From: Janibacter indicus
GTDB taxonomy: Bacteria > Actinomycetota > Actinomycetes > Actinomycetales > Dermatophilaceae
Direction of reading: 5' to 3'
Assembly: GCF_900176385.1 (NCBI RefSeq)
Contig: NZ_FWXN01000009.1
Span: 124,001-188,000 of the forward strand
Length of the DNA stretch: 64,000 bases
The position numbers and the translations under genes were made by a program. Every line of letters starts with the position of its first letter. The first letter of the stretch is position 1. This document shows positions 42,637 through 51,287 of this stretch, piece after piece. A model generated the notes under the pieces. The model did not search any database. It was given only the letters and a program-made list of their open reading frames with translations, and had not been told where the DNA came from.

Positions 42637-45310
42637 CGAGCTCCCGCTCGATCGCGGCCAGGGCGTCCTCGACCTTGGTGGCGTCCTGACCGCCGCCCTG
42701 GGCGAGGTCGTCCTTGCCGCCGCCCCCGCCGCCGAGGACCTGGGCGGCGACCCGCACGAGGGCCCCCGCCTTGACCCCCTTCGCCCGGGCTGCCTCGTTG
42801 GTGGCCACGACGACGACGGGCTTCCCGGGGCCGTCACCCGTGAGGGCGACGACCGTCGGCCGCTCCTCGCCGAGCTGGGCCCGGGTGTCGGTCACCATCT
42901 GCCGCAGGTCGTCGGGTGCACCGCCGGAGATGTGCTGGCCGATGTAGGTGACACCTCCGACGTCGCTGGCCGCGTCGGTGAGCGAGCCGGCCGAGGCCGC
43001 CACCTGCTCGCGGCGCACCTTCTCCAGCTCCTTCTCGACCTCACGCAGCCGGGTGACGAGCTCGGAGACGCGCTCCGGCAGGTCACCGGCGGGGGCCTTG
43101 ACGATGCTCGACAGCTCGGCGACGAGCGCGCGCTCGGTCGCCAGGTGCTGCAGGGCGTTCATGCCGACGAAGGCCTCGAGGCGGCGCACGCCGGAGCCGA
43201 CGGAGGACTCGCCGGTGAGGGTGAGCGCGCCGATCTGGCTGGAGTGGCGCACGTGGGTGCCACCGCAGAGCTCGCGCGACCACTCACCACCGATCTCGAT
43301 GACGCGCACCTGCTCGTCGTAGGTCTCGCCGAAGAGGGCCAACGCGCCCCGCTCGCGCGCCTCGGGCAGCGTCATCCAGTCGGCGGAGACCGGCAGGTCG
43401 TCGCGGACCGCGAGGTTGGCGACGTGCTCGATCTCGGCGCGGGCGTCGGCGGACAGGGACTGGTTCCACGCGAAGTCCAGACGCAGGTAGCCGGGCTTGT
43501 TGTAGGAGCCGGACTGCAGGGCCGAGGGGCCGAGCACCTGGCGCAGGGCCGCGTGCACGACGTGGGTGCCCGAGTGCGCCTGGCAGGCGTCGATGCGCCA
43601 CTGCGGGTCGACCTCGGCGGAGGACTCCTGCCCAACCCGCACCGGGCCGTCGGCGACCTCGACGGTGTGGACGACCAGGCCCTTGACCGGGCGCTGCACG
43701 TCGCGCACGAGCAGGCGCGCGCCGTCGACGACGATGGTGCCGGAGTCGGCGATCTGGCCACCGGACTCGGCGTAGAAGCTCGTCCGGTCGAGGACCACCT
43801 GACCGGTCTGGCCCGGCTCGAGCTCGTCGACGCGAGCACCGTCGCGGACCAGACCCACCACGGACCCCTGGGTCGTCAGCTCCTCGTAGGCGCGCCAGTC
43901 GGTCGCGCCGAGCGCCCGCAGGTCCTTCCAGACCTCGGTGTTGGCGTGGCCGCCCTTCTTCGCCTTGGCGTCGGCCTTGGCGCGCTGGCGCTGCTCGTCC
44001 ATGAGGCGGACGAATCCGTCACGGTCGACCTTGAGCCCCTGCTCGGCCGCCATCTCGAGGGTGAGGTCGATGGGGAAGCCGTACGTGTCGTGCAGGGCGA
44101 AGGCCTGCTCGCCGGCGAGGGTGTCGCCGCCGCTCTCCTTGGTCCGGCTCACTGCGGTGTCGAGGATCGTCGTGCCCTGCGCGAGGGTGCGACGGAAGGC
44201 CTGCTCCTCGGCGTAGGCGATCTGCGCGATCCGGTCGAAGCCGGTGCGCAGCTCGGGGTAGGACGCGCTCATCCGCTCCATCGAGACGGGCAGCAGGTGC
44301 GGCAGGGCCGGGTCCTCGTAGCCGAGAAGTCGCATCGCGCGCACCGCGCGGCGCAGCATGCGGCGCAGCACGTAGCCGCGGCCCTCGTTGCCCGGGGTGA
44401 CGCCGTCACCGATGAGCATGAGCGAGGAGCGCACATGGTCGGCGACGACCCGCAGGTGGACGTCGTCGGGGTGCGAGTCGCCCGCGGTCTGGCCCGACTG
44501 GGTGCCGTAGGAGCGGCCGGTCATCTCGGCGGCCTTCTCGAGCACCGGGTAGACCTCGTCGATCTCGTACATGTTGTCGACGCCCTGGAGGATGCTCGCG
44601 ATCCGCTCCAGGCCCATGCCGGTGTCGACGTTCTGCGCGGGCAGCGGGCCGGCGACGTCGAAGTCCGCCTTGGAGCGGACGGCCGAGAGCTCGTACTGCA
44701 TGAAGACGAGGTTCCAGATCTCCATGTAGCGGTCCTCGTCGACCTCCGGCCCGCCCTCGCGGCCGTACTCCTCGCCGCGGTCGTAGAAGATCTCGCTGCA
44801 CGGGCCGCCGGGGCCGGGCACGCCCATCGACCAGTAGTTGTCGGCCTCGGCGCGACGGACGATCCGCTCCTTGGGGATCGAGGTCAGCTCGAGCCACAGG
44901 CGCTCGGCCTCGTCGTCGTCGGTGTAGACCGTCGCCCACAGACGCTCGGGGTCGAGGCCGTAGCCCCCTTCGGGCTGGGGGGTGGTGAGCAGCTCCCAGG
45001 CGAAGGCGATGGCGTCGCGCTTGAAGTAGTCGCCGAAGGAGAAGTTGCCGTTCATCTGGAAGAAGGTGCCGTGGCGCGAGGTCTTGCCGACCTCGTCGAT
45101 GTCACCGGTGCGCACGCACTTCTGCACGCTCGTGGCGCGGGTCCAGGCCGGCGTCTCCTGCCCGAGGAAGTAGGGCTTGAAGGGGACCATGCCGGCGTTG
45201 ACGAAGAGCAGGTTGGGGTCCTCGTGGATCAGCGGGGCGGAGGGGACGACCGCGTGTCCCTTGCCCTCGAAGAAGCTGAGCCAACGGCGCCGGATCTCGG
45301 CAGTTTCCAT
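42629..45310 (-). CDS. alaS: Alanyl-tRNA synthetase
   Basis: Charges tRNA-Ala, 893 residues. The class II core has EIRRRWLSFFEGKGHAVVPS, RHGTFFQMNGNFSFGDYFK and GMGLERIASILQGVDNMYEI. The editing domain carries the zinc motif HSGTHVVH and CGGTHVRH. The C-Ala domain ends GGGGGGKDDLAQGGGQD before the final helix. No clear Shine-Dalgarno precedes the ATG; instead there is a hairpin-rich leader with a 23-codon ORF (45379-45450). Confidence 0.97.
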   Translation of the reverse strand: METAEIRRRWLSFFEGKGHAVVPSAPLIHEDPNLLFVNAGMVPFKPYFLGQETPAWTRATSVQKCVRTGDIDEVGKTSRHGTFFQMNGNFSFGDYFKRDAIAFAWELLTTPQPEGGYGLDPERLWATVYTDDDEAERLWLELTSIPKERIVRRAEADNYWSMGVPGPGGPCSEIFYDRGEEYGREGGPEVDEDRYMEIWNLVFMQYELSAVRSKADFDVAGPLPAQNVDTGMGLERIASILQGVDNMYEIDEVYPVLEKAAEMTGRSYGTQSGQTAGDSHPDDVHLRVVADHVRSSLMLIGDGVTPGNEGRGYVLRRMLRRAVRAMRLLGYEDPALPHLLPVSMERMSASYPELRTGFDRIAQIAYAEEQAFRRTLAQGTTILDTAVSRTKESGGDTLAGEQAFALHDTYGFPIDLTLEMAAEQGLKVDRDGFVRLMDEQRQRAKADAKAKKGGHANTEVWKDLRALGATDWRAYEELTTQGSVVGLVRDGARVDELEPGQTGQVVLDRTSFYAESGGQIADSGTIVVDGARLLVRDVQRPVKGLVVHTVEVADGPVRVGQESSAEVDPQWRIDACQAHSGTHVVHAALRQVLGPSALQSGSYNKPGYLRLDFAWNQSLSADARAEIEHVANLAVRDDLPVSADWMTLPEARERGALALFGETYDEQVRVIEIGGEWSRELCGGTHVRHSSQIGALTLTGESSVGSGVRRLEAFVGMNALQHLATERALVAELSSIVKAPAGDLPERVSELVTRLREVEKELEKVRREQVAASAGSLTDAASDVGGVTYIGQHISGGAPDDLRQMVTDTRAQLGEERPTVVALTGDGPGKPVVVVATNEAARAKGVKAGALVRVAAQVLGGGGGGKDDLAQGGGQDATKVEDALAAIERELGA

Positions 45311-45362
45311 GGGTGTTCGCGTCCAATCAGTGGTGCAGTGGGGATCTCGGGGCAGGAGCGAA

Positions 45363-45397
45363 GGGGGCGACCGGCGCGTCAGGCGCGGGTCGCCCCC
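45363..45397 (-). terminator. Strong hairpin in the alaS leader
   Basis: A perfect 10-bp inverted repeat GGGGGCGACC / GGTCGCCCCC, with an inner CGCG/CGCG stem in its loop, lies 53 bp before the alaS ATG. On the minus strand it is followed by CTTCGCTCCTG, a poor U-tract. The stop codon of the 23-codon ORF is at the loop apex. It may be an ordinary terminator of the upstream hypothetical gene or an attenuator of alaS. Confidence 0.55.
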
Positions 45398-45450
45398 GAG
45401 GTAGCTCGCCGCGCGGTGATCCAGCGCGGCCGTCCGAGAGGCACGGTCAT
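45379..45450 (-). CDS. Possible 23-residue leader peptide upstream of alaS
   Basis: ATG with AGGAGG at ideal spacing, followed by 23 codons and TGA. The peptide is MTVPLGRPRWITARRATSGA, then three more residues (Thr-Arg-Ala). Four of its last eleven residues are Ala. A 7-bp hairpin (45408-45414 with 45424-45430) lies inside the ORF, and the 10-bp hairpin at 45363-45397 overlaps its stop. TAAGGT just upstream is a possible -10 box, though it would compete with the ribosome site. No family is recognised; it may also be a chance ORF. Confidence 0.35.
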   Translation of the reverse strand: MTVPLGRPRWITARRATSGATRA

Positions 45451-45467
45451 GCCTCCTACCTTACCCA

Positions 45468-45482
45468 CCGGTCCGCGACCGG
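45468..45482 (-). terminator. Short hairpin just after the hypothetical gene
   Basis: CCGGTC-CGC-GACCGG is a perfect 6-bp dyad two bases past the stop of the hypothetical gene at 45485. On the minus strand it is followed by TGGGTAAGGTAGG, not a U-tract, so terminator function is weak inference. Confidence 0.3.
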
Positions 45483-45484
45483 CC

Positions 45485-46384
45485 TCAGCACAGCGCGGTG
45501 TCGACGGCGTCCTCCCCGTCCTGGCCATCGGGGACGAGCAGCGTTCGGACGCCGAGGTCGGCCGCAGCGTGCACGGCGGCGTCGACCATGCGTTGACGAG
45601 CATCGTGCGGTGCGTCCTCGGAGAGCTCGAGCACCTCGGTGCACGCCACGTCCTGTTCCGGGCAGGTCACGACGGCGCAGTGCCCAGCGGGCCCCTCAGC
45701 GAGGTCTTCGCTCAGCAGCTGCAGCCAGACGAGGAGGCGTCCCTCGGCGCGGATGGCGCGCACCCGGCCGGGGTCGAGGCCGGCATCTGCCAACCAGCTC
45801 CCGTCACTCGCTCCGTCACCTGCCTCGGCCTCGGTGTCGACGTCGGCCAGCCACCCGAAGGAGAAGGACCGTCCACGCAGGAGCGCCAGCAGCATGCCAA
45901 GGGCCACTCTGAGGCGCGTGCGCCATGGCAACCGGACCGTGAGCCCCGGGCACCAGCTGACCTCGGGCGCGTACTGCGGGACATCACTGACCCACAGCCC
46001 GTCCTCGTCCTCGATCGTCGTCGACGGAGAGGACAGCACGATCTCCTCCCCCTCCCGACGCCGGGTGGCCCGGGCGAGCAGGCCGGTGTCGAGCTCCTCC
46101 ATGAGCCAGAACTGCACGTCTTCGCACCACGCCTCCAGAGGGTTCTGCCCCTCGGGCCAGGCCTCGTGGTCGCTGTACGGCCCCTGGAGGTCCCGGCCGA
46201 ACCGCACGACGAAGGTGTGCGGGTTGCGCCGCCACCTGAAGACGACGGCGACCTCGTCCTCCGCCGTGTACTCGGTGCCCATCTCGGCGCGCACGTCGAC
46301 GAGGTGGAAGCCCTCCGTCGGCGGGTGCAACGTCAGGTGGTGATACAGCGCCTTCGCGTGCTCGGCGATCGGGTGCTCGGACAT
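45485..46384 (-). CDS. Hypothetical protein, no family recognised
   Basis: A 299-residue soluble-looking protein I cannot place. It begins SEHPIAEHAKALYHHLTLHP. It has conserved-looking aromatic stretches VVFRWRRNPHTFVVRFGRDL, WCEDVQFWLMEELDTGLLAR and WCPGLTVRLPWRTRL, a short hydrophobic segment (VALGMLLALL) and an acidic region, with Cys residues in VVTCPEQDVACTEV and the last residue Cys. No signal peptide or catalytic motif is evident. Codon choice is slightly less biased than neighbouring core genes. CAGACT six bases before the ATG could be a leaderless -10 box. A composite hairpin precedes it. Confidence 0.65.
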   Translation of the reverse strand: MSEHPIAEHAKALYHHLTLHPPTEGFHLVDVRAEMGTEYTAEDEVAVVFRWRRNPHTFVVRFGRDLQGPYSDHEAWPEGQNPLEAWCEDVQFWLMEELDTGLLARATRRREGEEIVLSSPSTTIEDEDGLWVSDVPQYAPEVSWCPGLTVRLPWRTRLRVALGMLLALLRGRSFSFGWLADVDTEAEAGDGASDGSWLADAGLDPGRVRAIRAEGRLLVWLQLLSEDLAEGPAGHCAVVTCPEQDVACTEVLELSEDAPHDARQRMVDAAVHAAADLGVRTLLVPDGQDGEDAVDTALC

Positions 46385-46400
46385 GTCAGCAGTCTGGCGG

Positions 46401-46434
46401 CCCGAGGTCGCCCCGTGCCACGGAGTTCCTCGGG
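46401..46434. terminator. Composite hairpin between the HNH gene and the hypothetical gene
   Basis: CCCGAGG (46401-46407) pairs perfectly with CCTCGGG (46428-46434), enclosing an inner CCGT-GCC-ACGG stem. It lies 47 bp past the HNH stop on the minus strand. No U-tract follows, so it is a tentative terminator of the HNH gene. Confidence 0.35.
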
Positions 46435-46480
46435 CGACGTGGGCCCTACCCCACCAGAGGGCGCCCGCCCCGTCTGACGC

Positions 46481-47971
46481 TCACCCGGTGTCGAGCAGCT
46501 CGATGGTTGCGGCGGGTCTGAGCACGTCGGGTCTGAGCACATCGACTCGGCGTCGTCGCCGGGCCGTCCTGTCGCGGCACGGGAGCATCGACAGCAACTG
46601 GGCTTCCGCGGTGGAAGGGTCCGGGAGGGAAGGCTCCGGCAGGCGCTCGAGGACCGGCGGCACGGGACTGCCGTAGCGGTGCCCCGTCGGGGTCAGCGTC
46701 ACGACCTCGGGCGCGTTGCTTGCGGCCGAGCTCTCACCGCCTGCGCGCGCTTCGACGGTTGCGGAACGCCACCCGGGTCGCGCCTTGGTGAGGTTGTGGC
46801 GCGCGCACAGCCCCTGGCCGTTGTGCGCGGTCGTCGCGCCGCCGAGGGTCACGGACACCACGTGGTCGTCGTGCCGGATCGGCGCGTCGCAGAAGGGGAA
46901 CCGGCACACCCCGTCGCGCACACGCAGCAGCCGCCGCAGCGATGAAGGGAAGGAACGCCGGCTCGGATCCGTGGCGACGACGCGACCCACCTCGTCGGTG
47001 AAGATGCGCCGCAACCAGGTGCGACCCGAGGCCTCGCCATCACGGGGGGCGTCGTCACCCGCGGTGTCGTCACCCGCGCCGTCGACGCCGAGGACGAGAT
47101 CGCGGGCCAGTCCGGCCGGGAGCGGACAGTGCCCGGGCAGCGAGGCCGGCACGTCGTCGAGGCCCAGCAGGGCGCCCGGCGACATGACGAGCTGCACCTC
47201 CACCGGGACCGCCTCGGCCCTCCCCTGCCCGGTGAGGCGCTCGACGAAGAGGTCGGCCATGAGCTGCCCGATGCCGCGCTCGTCGCCGGCAGCCTTGGCG
47301 GCCTCGGCATCGCGGCGTAGTGCGGCCCACGCGGCCACTCCCTGCTCGACAGGGAGCAGCCCGGTGACCGTGGCCATCGTGTCGGGCTGCGGACGGATCG
47401 ACACACGCCGGTCCGCCGTGGCCCGCGCGCGACGACGGGCCATGGCTCGGGAGTCGAGCGCCAGGGCCATCGCCCGGGCTGCCCGCTCGATCTGCCGTGG
47501 TGTCATGGTCGCCAGCCGGTCGGCGAGCTCGACATCGACCCGCCGTCGGTCGTCGGGGTCCAAGACCGCCGTCTCCTTGGCCAGAAGCGTCGCGCCCCAT
47601 TCGCTCACCGTCCCCGCGGTGAGGTGCGCCAGGGTGCAGGGCAGCTCGTCGACGAGCGCGCGGGCCAGACCGAGGTGTCGGGAGCCGAGGGTCGCGCTCT
47701 CACGGCGCGCCAGGCCGATCTCGTCCCCCAACCCGCGGCACCGCTCCGCGGCGGGCACTCCGGCATCCATCTCGCGCGCCACGCGGCCCTCACACAGGGC
47801 TGCAGTGACCCTGGCCTGGGCGGCCGCGGCGGCGGACTTCAGCCGCTCCAGCGCTGCGATCTCGTCGATCGCCTCCGCCTCGTCGACCGGGCCGCCGAGC
47901 TCCCGCAGACGCTCGATCATCCCCGTGACGCCGGTGGCGTCGAGGGTGTCGAGGGGTGCGGTGAGGTCCAT
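46481..47971 (-). CDS. DUF222 domain / HNH endonuclease protein
   Basis: A 496-residue member of the actinobacterial 13E12-repeat family. The helical DUF222 domain (about 35-300) includes RRESATLGSRHLGLARALVD, TLAHLTAGTVSEWGATLL and LPVEQGVAAWAALRRDAEAA. The HNH nuclease near 365-410 reads CRFPFCDAPIRHDDHVVSVT and HNGQGLCARHNLTKARPGW, with the conserved His/Asn residues and Cys. Such genes are multicopy in actinobacteria and often linked to mobile DNA, but no transposon ends are visible here. Two 15-bp tandem duplications occur in linker regions. TAGTGT six bases before the ATG suggests leaderless expression. Confidence 0.88.
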   Translation of the reverse strand: MDLTAPLDTLDATGVTGMIERLRELGGPVDEAEAIDEIAALERLKSAAAAAQARVTAALCEGRVAREMDAGVPAAERCRGLGDEIGLARRESATLGSRHLGLARALVDELPCTLAHLTAGTVSEWGATLLAKETAVLDPDDRRRVDVELADRLATMTPRQIERAARAMALALDSRAMARRRARATADRRVSIRPQPDTMATVTGLLPVEQGVAAWAALRRDAEAAKAAGDERGIGQLMADLFVERLTGQGRAEAVPVEVQLVMSPGALLGLDDVPASLPGHCPLPAGLARDLVLGVDGAGDDTAGDDAPRDGEASGRTWLRRIFTDEVGRVVATDPSRRSFPSSLRRLLRVRDGVCRFPFCDAPIRHDDHVVSVTLGGATTAHNGQGLCARHNLTKARPGWRSATVEARAGGESSAASNAPEVVTLTPTGHRYGSPVPPVLERLPEPSLPDPSTAEAQLLSMLPCRDRTARRRRRVDVLRPDVLRPAATIELLDTG

Positions 47972-48034
47972 GACGGAACACTACGGGCGAGCACCGACAA
48001 CGCACCCGGGCCCGCGACGTGCTGGGATGGGGTC

Positions 48035-49069
48035 ATGGATCTCCAGCTCGGTCTCGACACCTTCGGCGACATCGCCCTCGACGCCGACGGGCAGCCGCTG
48101 CCGGCGGCCACCGTCGTCCGCGAGGTCCTCGCGGAGGGTCAGCTCGCCGACTCCCTCGGCATCGACGTCTTCGGGGTCGGCGAGCACCACCGCCCCGACT
48201 ACGCCGTCTCCGCACCCGACACCCTCCTCGCCGGCCTGGCGACGACGACCGAGCGGATCCGCCTGGGCACGTCGGTCACCGTGCTGAGCTCCGACGACCC
48301 GATCCGGGTCTTCGAGCGCTTCTCGACCGTCGACGCCCTCTCCCACGGGCGCGCCGAGATCACCGTCGGGCGCGGCTCCTTCGTCGAGTCCTTCCCGCTC
48401 TTCGGCCTCGACCTGCAGGACTACGAGGTCCTCTTCTCCGACAAGCTCGACCTCCTCGCGCACGTGCTGCGCGAGGAGCCGGTCCGCTGGCAGGGCAGCA
48501 CCCGCCCGCCGGTCGAGGTCGACCGGATCATGCCGCCGACCGAGTCCGGTCACCTGCCGACGTGGGTGGGGGTGGGCGGCACGCCCGCGTCGGTCGTCCG
48601 CGCGGCCCGCTACGGCATGCCGATCGTCATCGCGATCATCGGTGGGGCGACGGCGCAGTTCGCGCCGCTCGCCGACCTCTACCGTCGCGCGTGCGAGGAG
48701 GCCGGCCACCCGGGCCTTCCGGTCGCGGTCCACTCCCCCGGCCACGTCGCCGAGACGGACGAGCAGGCGGCGCAGGAGTACCTGCCGTACTTCGTCGAGC
48801 AGATGCGCAAGCTCGGTGCCGAGCGCGGCTGGTCGCCCATGACCGAGGCGCAGGCCCGTCAGCAGCTCACCCCGGAGGGTGCGGTCTACTGCGGCTCCCC
48901 CGAGACCGTGGCGCGCAAGATCGCGACGACGCTGCGCACGCTGGGCGCGACCCGCTTCCAGCTCAAGTACAGCAACGGCCGCCTGCCCCACGACCTGCGG
49001 ATGTCCTCGATTCGCCTCTACGGCGAGCAGGTCGTCCCGCGGGTCCGTGAGCTCATGGGCGAGGCCTGA
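48035..49069 (+). CDS. LLM-class (luciferase-like) flavin-dependent oxidoreductase
   Basis: A 344-residue TIM-barrel flavoenzyme. It starts MDLQLGLDTFGDIALDADGQ and has GVGEHHRPDYAVSAPDTLLA (the GEHH motif), IRLGTSVTVLSSDDPIRVFE and the signature HGRAEITVGRGSFVESFPLF. GLPVAVHSPGHVAETDEQA and YCGSPETVARKIATTLRTLG complete the F420/FMN-type scaffold. Substrate and cofactor (FMN or F420) cannot be decided. The start is 64 bp from the divergent HNH gene. Confidence 0.85.
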   Translation: MDLQLGLDTFGDIALDADGQPLPAATVVREVLAEGQLADSLGIDVFGVGEHHRPDYAVSAPDTLLAGLATTTERIRLGTSVTVLSSDDPIRVFERFSTVDALSHGRAEITVGRGSFVESFPLFGLDLQDYEVLFSDKLDLLAHVLREEPVRWQGSTRPPVEVDRIMPPTESGHLPTWVGVGGTPASVVRAARYGMPIVIAIIGGATAQFAPLADLYRRACEEAGHPGLPVAVHSPGHVAETDEQAAQEYLPYFVEQMRKLGAERGWSPMTEAQARQQLTPEGAVYCGSPETVARKIATTLRTLGATRFQLKYSNGRLPHDLRMSSIRLYGEQVVPRVRELMGEA

Positions 49070-49073
49070 CTCC

Positions 49074-50492
49074 TCAGCCCTTGCCGCGCAGCCGCCCCCG
49101 CAACCACGCCCACCGCTCCTGCAGCCGCGCCTCGAAGCCGCGATCGGTCGGGCGGTAGTACGACCGATCGGCCAGCTCGGCGTGCAGGTCGTCGGGCAGG
49201 TACTGCTGGGCCGCAACGGCATCGGGCTGGTCGTGGGCGTAGACATAGCCCTCGACCTTGGCGCCGCCGACGGCTCCCTTCGCCCGGTCCGACGCCTGGG
49301 TGTAGCCGGACCCGCGCAGGTGCGGCGGGACCGCCTGGACCTTGCCGGCACGCACGTCGGCGACGGCTTCGTTGATACCCGTGTACGCCGCATTGGACTT
49401 CGGTGCGAGCGTGTTGTGGACCACCGCCTGGGCGAGGATGATCCGTGCCTCCGGCATGCCGATCTGGGCGACGGCGTGCATGGCCGCGACCGCCGTCTGC
49501 AGCGCCGTGGGGTCGCCCATACCGACGTCCTCCGAGGCCGAGATGACGATCCGTCGGGCGATGAAGCGCGGGTCCTCCCCCGCCTCGAGCTGTCGGGCGA
49601 GGTAGTGCAGGGCGGCGTCGACGTCGGACCCGCGCATCGACTTGATGAAGGCCGAGGCGACGTCGTAGTGCTGGTCGCCGGTGCGGTCGTAGCGCACCGC
49701 GGCCCGGGCCACCGCCTGCTCGACGTGCGCCAGCGTGAGCGGGATCCCCGCCTCCGGGACCTCACGACCGAAGGGGTGATCGCCGTCAGCGACCCCGGCC
49801 GACGCCTCGAGCGAGGTGAGGGCCCGTCGTGCGTCGCCGCCAGCGATCGCCACGAGGTGCTCCCGGGCCTCGTCGGCGAGGTCGTAGCCGCCGGCCAGCC
49901 CGCGCTCGTCGGTCAGGGCCGCGTCGATGACCTCGCCGACCTCCTCGCGGGTCAGCGACTCGAGCGTCACGAGGATCGAGCGTGACAGCAGGGGCGCGAT
50001 GACCGAGAAGGAGGGATTTTCGGTCGTGGCCGCGACGAGGACCACCTCGCGGTTCTCGACGCCGGGCAGGAGGGCGTCCTGCTGGGCCTTGCTGAAGCGG
50101 TGGATCTCGTCGAGGAAGAGCACCGTCTGCCGGCCGTACATCGACCGATTGGTCGCGGCACGCTCCATGACCGCACGCACGTCCTTGACCCCTGCCGTCA
50201 CCGCCGACAGCTGGACGAAGTCGCGGTCCGCGGCCGTCGCCACGAGGTGGGCCAGGGTGGTCTTGCCGGTGCCGGGCGGGCCCCAGATGATCGCCGACAT
50301 CGGCCCGGCGACGGCATTGGCGCTGCCCTCCACGAGCCGTCGCAGCGGCGACCCGGGGCGCAGCACCTCGCCCTGGCCGCGCACCTCGTCGAGGGTGCGC
50401 GGGCGCATCCGCACGGCCAGCGGCGCGTTGAGGTCGGCGCCGGTGGGTTCCGTGTCGTCCTGGGCGGAGGCGAAGAGATCGTCGGGAACCAC
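49074..50492 (-). CDS. rarA: Replication-associated recombination protein RarA (MgsA)
   Basis: AAA+ ATPase acting at stalled forks, 472 residues. [20 protein letters not shown] leads in; Walker A is [18 protein letters not shown], Walker [21 protein letters not shown], sensor 1 [14 protein letters not shown]. The C-terminal tetramerisation domain contains [20 protein letters not shown] and [20 protein letters not shown]. The GTG at 50492 (VVPDDLF) is preferred because TAGCGT ends seven bases upstream; a GTG three codons earlier is possible. It faces the GNAT gene divergently. Confidence 0.95.
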   Translation of the reverse strand: MVPDDLFASAQDDTEPTGADLNAPLAVRMRPRTLDEVRGQGEVLRPGSPLRRLVEGSANAVAGPMSAIIWGPPGTGKTTLAHLVATAADRDFVQLSAVTAGVKDVRAVMERAATNRSMYGRQTVLFLDEIHRFSKAQQDALLPGVENREVVLVAATTENPSFSVIAPLLSRSILVTLESLTREEVGEVIDAALTDERGLAGGYDLADEAREHLVAIAGGDARRALTSLEASAGVADGDHPFGREVPEAGIPLTLAHVEQAVARAAVRYDRTGDQHYDVASAFIKSMRGSDVDAALHYLARQLEAGEDPRFIARRIVISASEDVGMGDPTALQTAVAAMHAVAQIGMPEARIILAQAVVHNTLAPKSNAAYTGINEAVADVRAGKVQAVPPHLRGSGYTQASDRAKGAVGGAKVEGYVYAHDQPDAVAAQQYLPDDLHAELADRSYYRPTDRGFEARLQERWAWLRGRLRGKG

Positions 50493-50552
50493 AGGTGGCA
50501 CGCTATCCCGGTGAGCAGACACCCCGCCCCGACGACCCCCACCGAGGTCCCG

Positions 50553-51287
50553 ATGGACCGGCTGCTCCACTTCACCGACGACGACCCGGCCGTGCGTGCC
50601 GAGGCCACCCCGAGCGTGGAGCAGGCCGCCCTCGGGCTGCGCCGTGACGGCCGCTGGGCCGTCGCCTTCGTGCGCCCCACCCACACGCACGGCATCTCGC
50701 TCATGCTCCGCGGCGATGACACCCTGCTCCGTGAGCTCGTGAGGTCCTCCCCCTTCGCCTCGTGGTCGGACCGGGCGCGGGCGAAGGGAGCGAACGCCGT
50801 CACCCTGCCGCGCACGGCCGAGGACCTCGGGCTCCTCGCCACCACGCCCTCACGCTGGGAGTTCATGTCGACGACCGACGTCGTCCCCGTGGTCGCACCC
50901 CGCGGGCTCGTCGACCTGCCCGTCGCCGACCGTGACGAGGTGCAGGCACTGCTCGACGAGCACAACCCCGGGACCGACGGTCAGCCCTTCGCCCGCCCCG
51001 GGCAGCGGTGGGTCGGGGTCCGCGACAAGGGCGGCGACCTCCTCGCGGTCGGCTGCTGCGAGCCGGAGTTCTCGGGTGCCCCCGTCCTGGCCGGCATCAC
51101 CGTCGTCCCCACCGCGCGCGGGCTCGGCCTCGGCCGGGCCGTGACCGCCGACCTGACCCGGGTCGCGGTGGCCGAGCACGGGTGGTGCACCCTCGGCATG
51201 TACTCGCACAACGACCGGGCGCGCGGGATCTACCGTTCACTGGGATACGTCGTGCACGCCGAGTGGAGCAGCGGGAGGTTGACCTGA
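50553..51287 (+). CDS. GNAT-family N-acetyltransferase
   Basis: A 244-residue protein. The catalytic fold is in the C-terminal half: [20 protein letters not shown] is the acetyl-CoA pyrophosphate loop (R/QxxGxG/A). [20 protein letters not shown] is the typical beta5-alpha4 end with the Asn. The N-terminal 120 residues form a variable domain, as in FR47-like members. The ATG at 50553 has GAGG at good spacing; a GTG at 50511 would add 14 residues. Its TGA overlaps the FUSC start (TGATG). Confidence 0.85.
   Translation: MDRLLHFTDDDPAVRAEATPSVEQAALGLRRDGRWAVAFVRPTHTHGISLMLRGDDTLLRELVRSSPFASWSDRARAKGANAVTLPRTAEDLGLLATTPSRWEFMSTTDVVPVVAPRGLVDLPVADRDEVQALLDEHNPGTDGQPFARPGQRWVGVRDKGGDLLAVGCCEPEFSGAPVLAGITVVPTARGLGLGRAVTADLTRVAVAEHGWCTLGMYSHNDRARGIYRSLGYVVHAEWSSGRLT

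Noticed and set aside
45311-45484. T-box riboswitch upstream of alaS
   Set aside because: I find no T-box bulge sequence (UGGN in an AGGGUGGNACCGCG-like context), no stem I specifier arrangement and the hairpins do not form the T-box pair.
42377-46477. Open frame of 1366 codons on the plus strand
   Set aside because: It is exactly antisense to alaS and its neighbours. Its translation is low-complexity Leu/Val/Gly/Asp/His text typical of complementary frames in GC-rich DNA.
46481-47971. Mobile element around the HNH gene
   Set aside because: No transposase, inverted termini or target-site duplications were found on either side.
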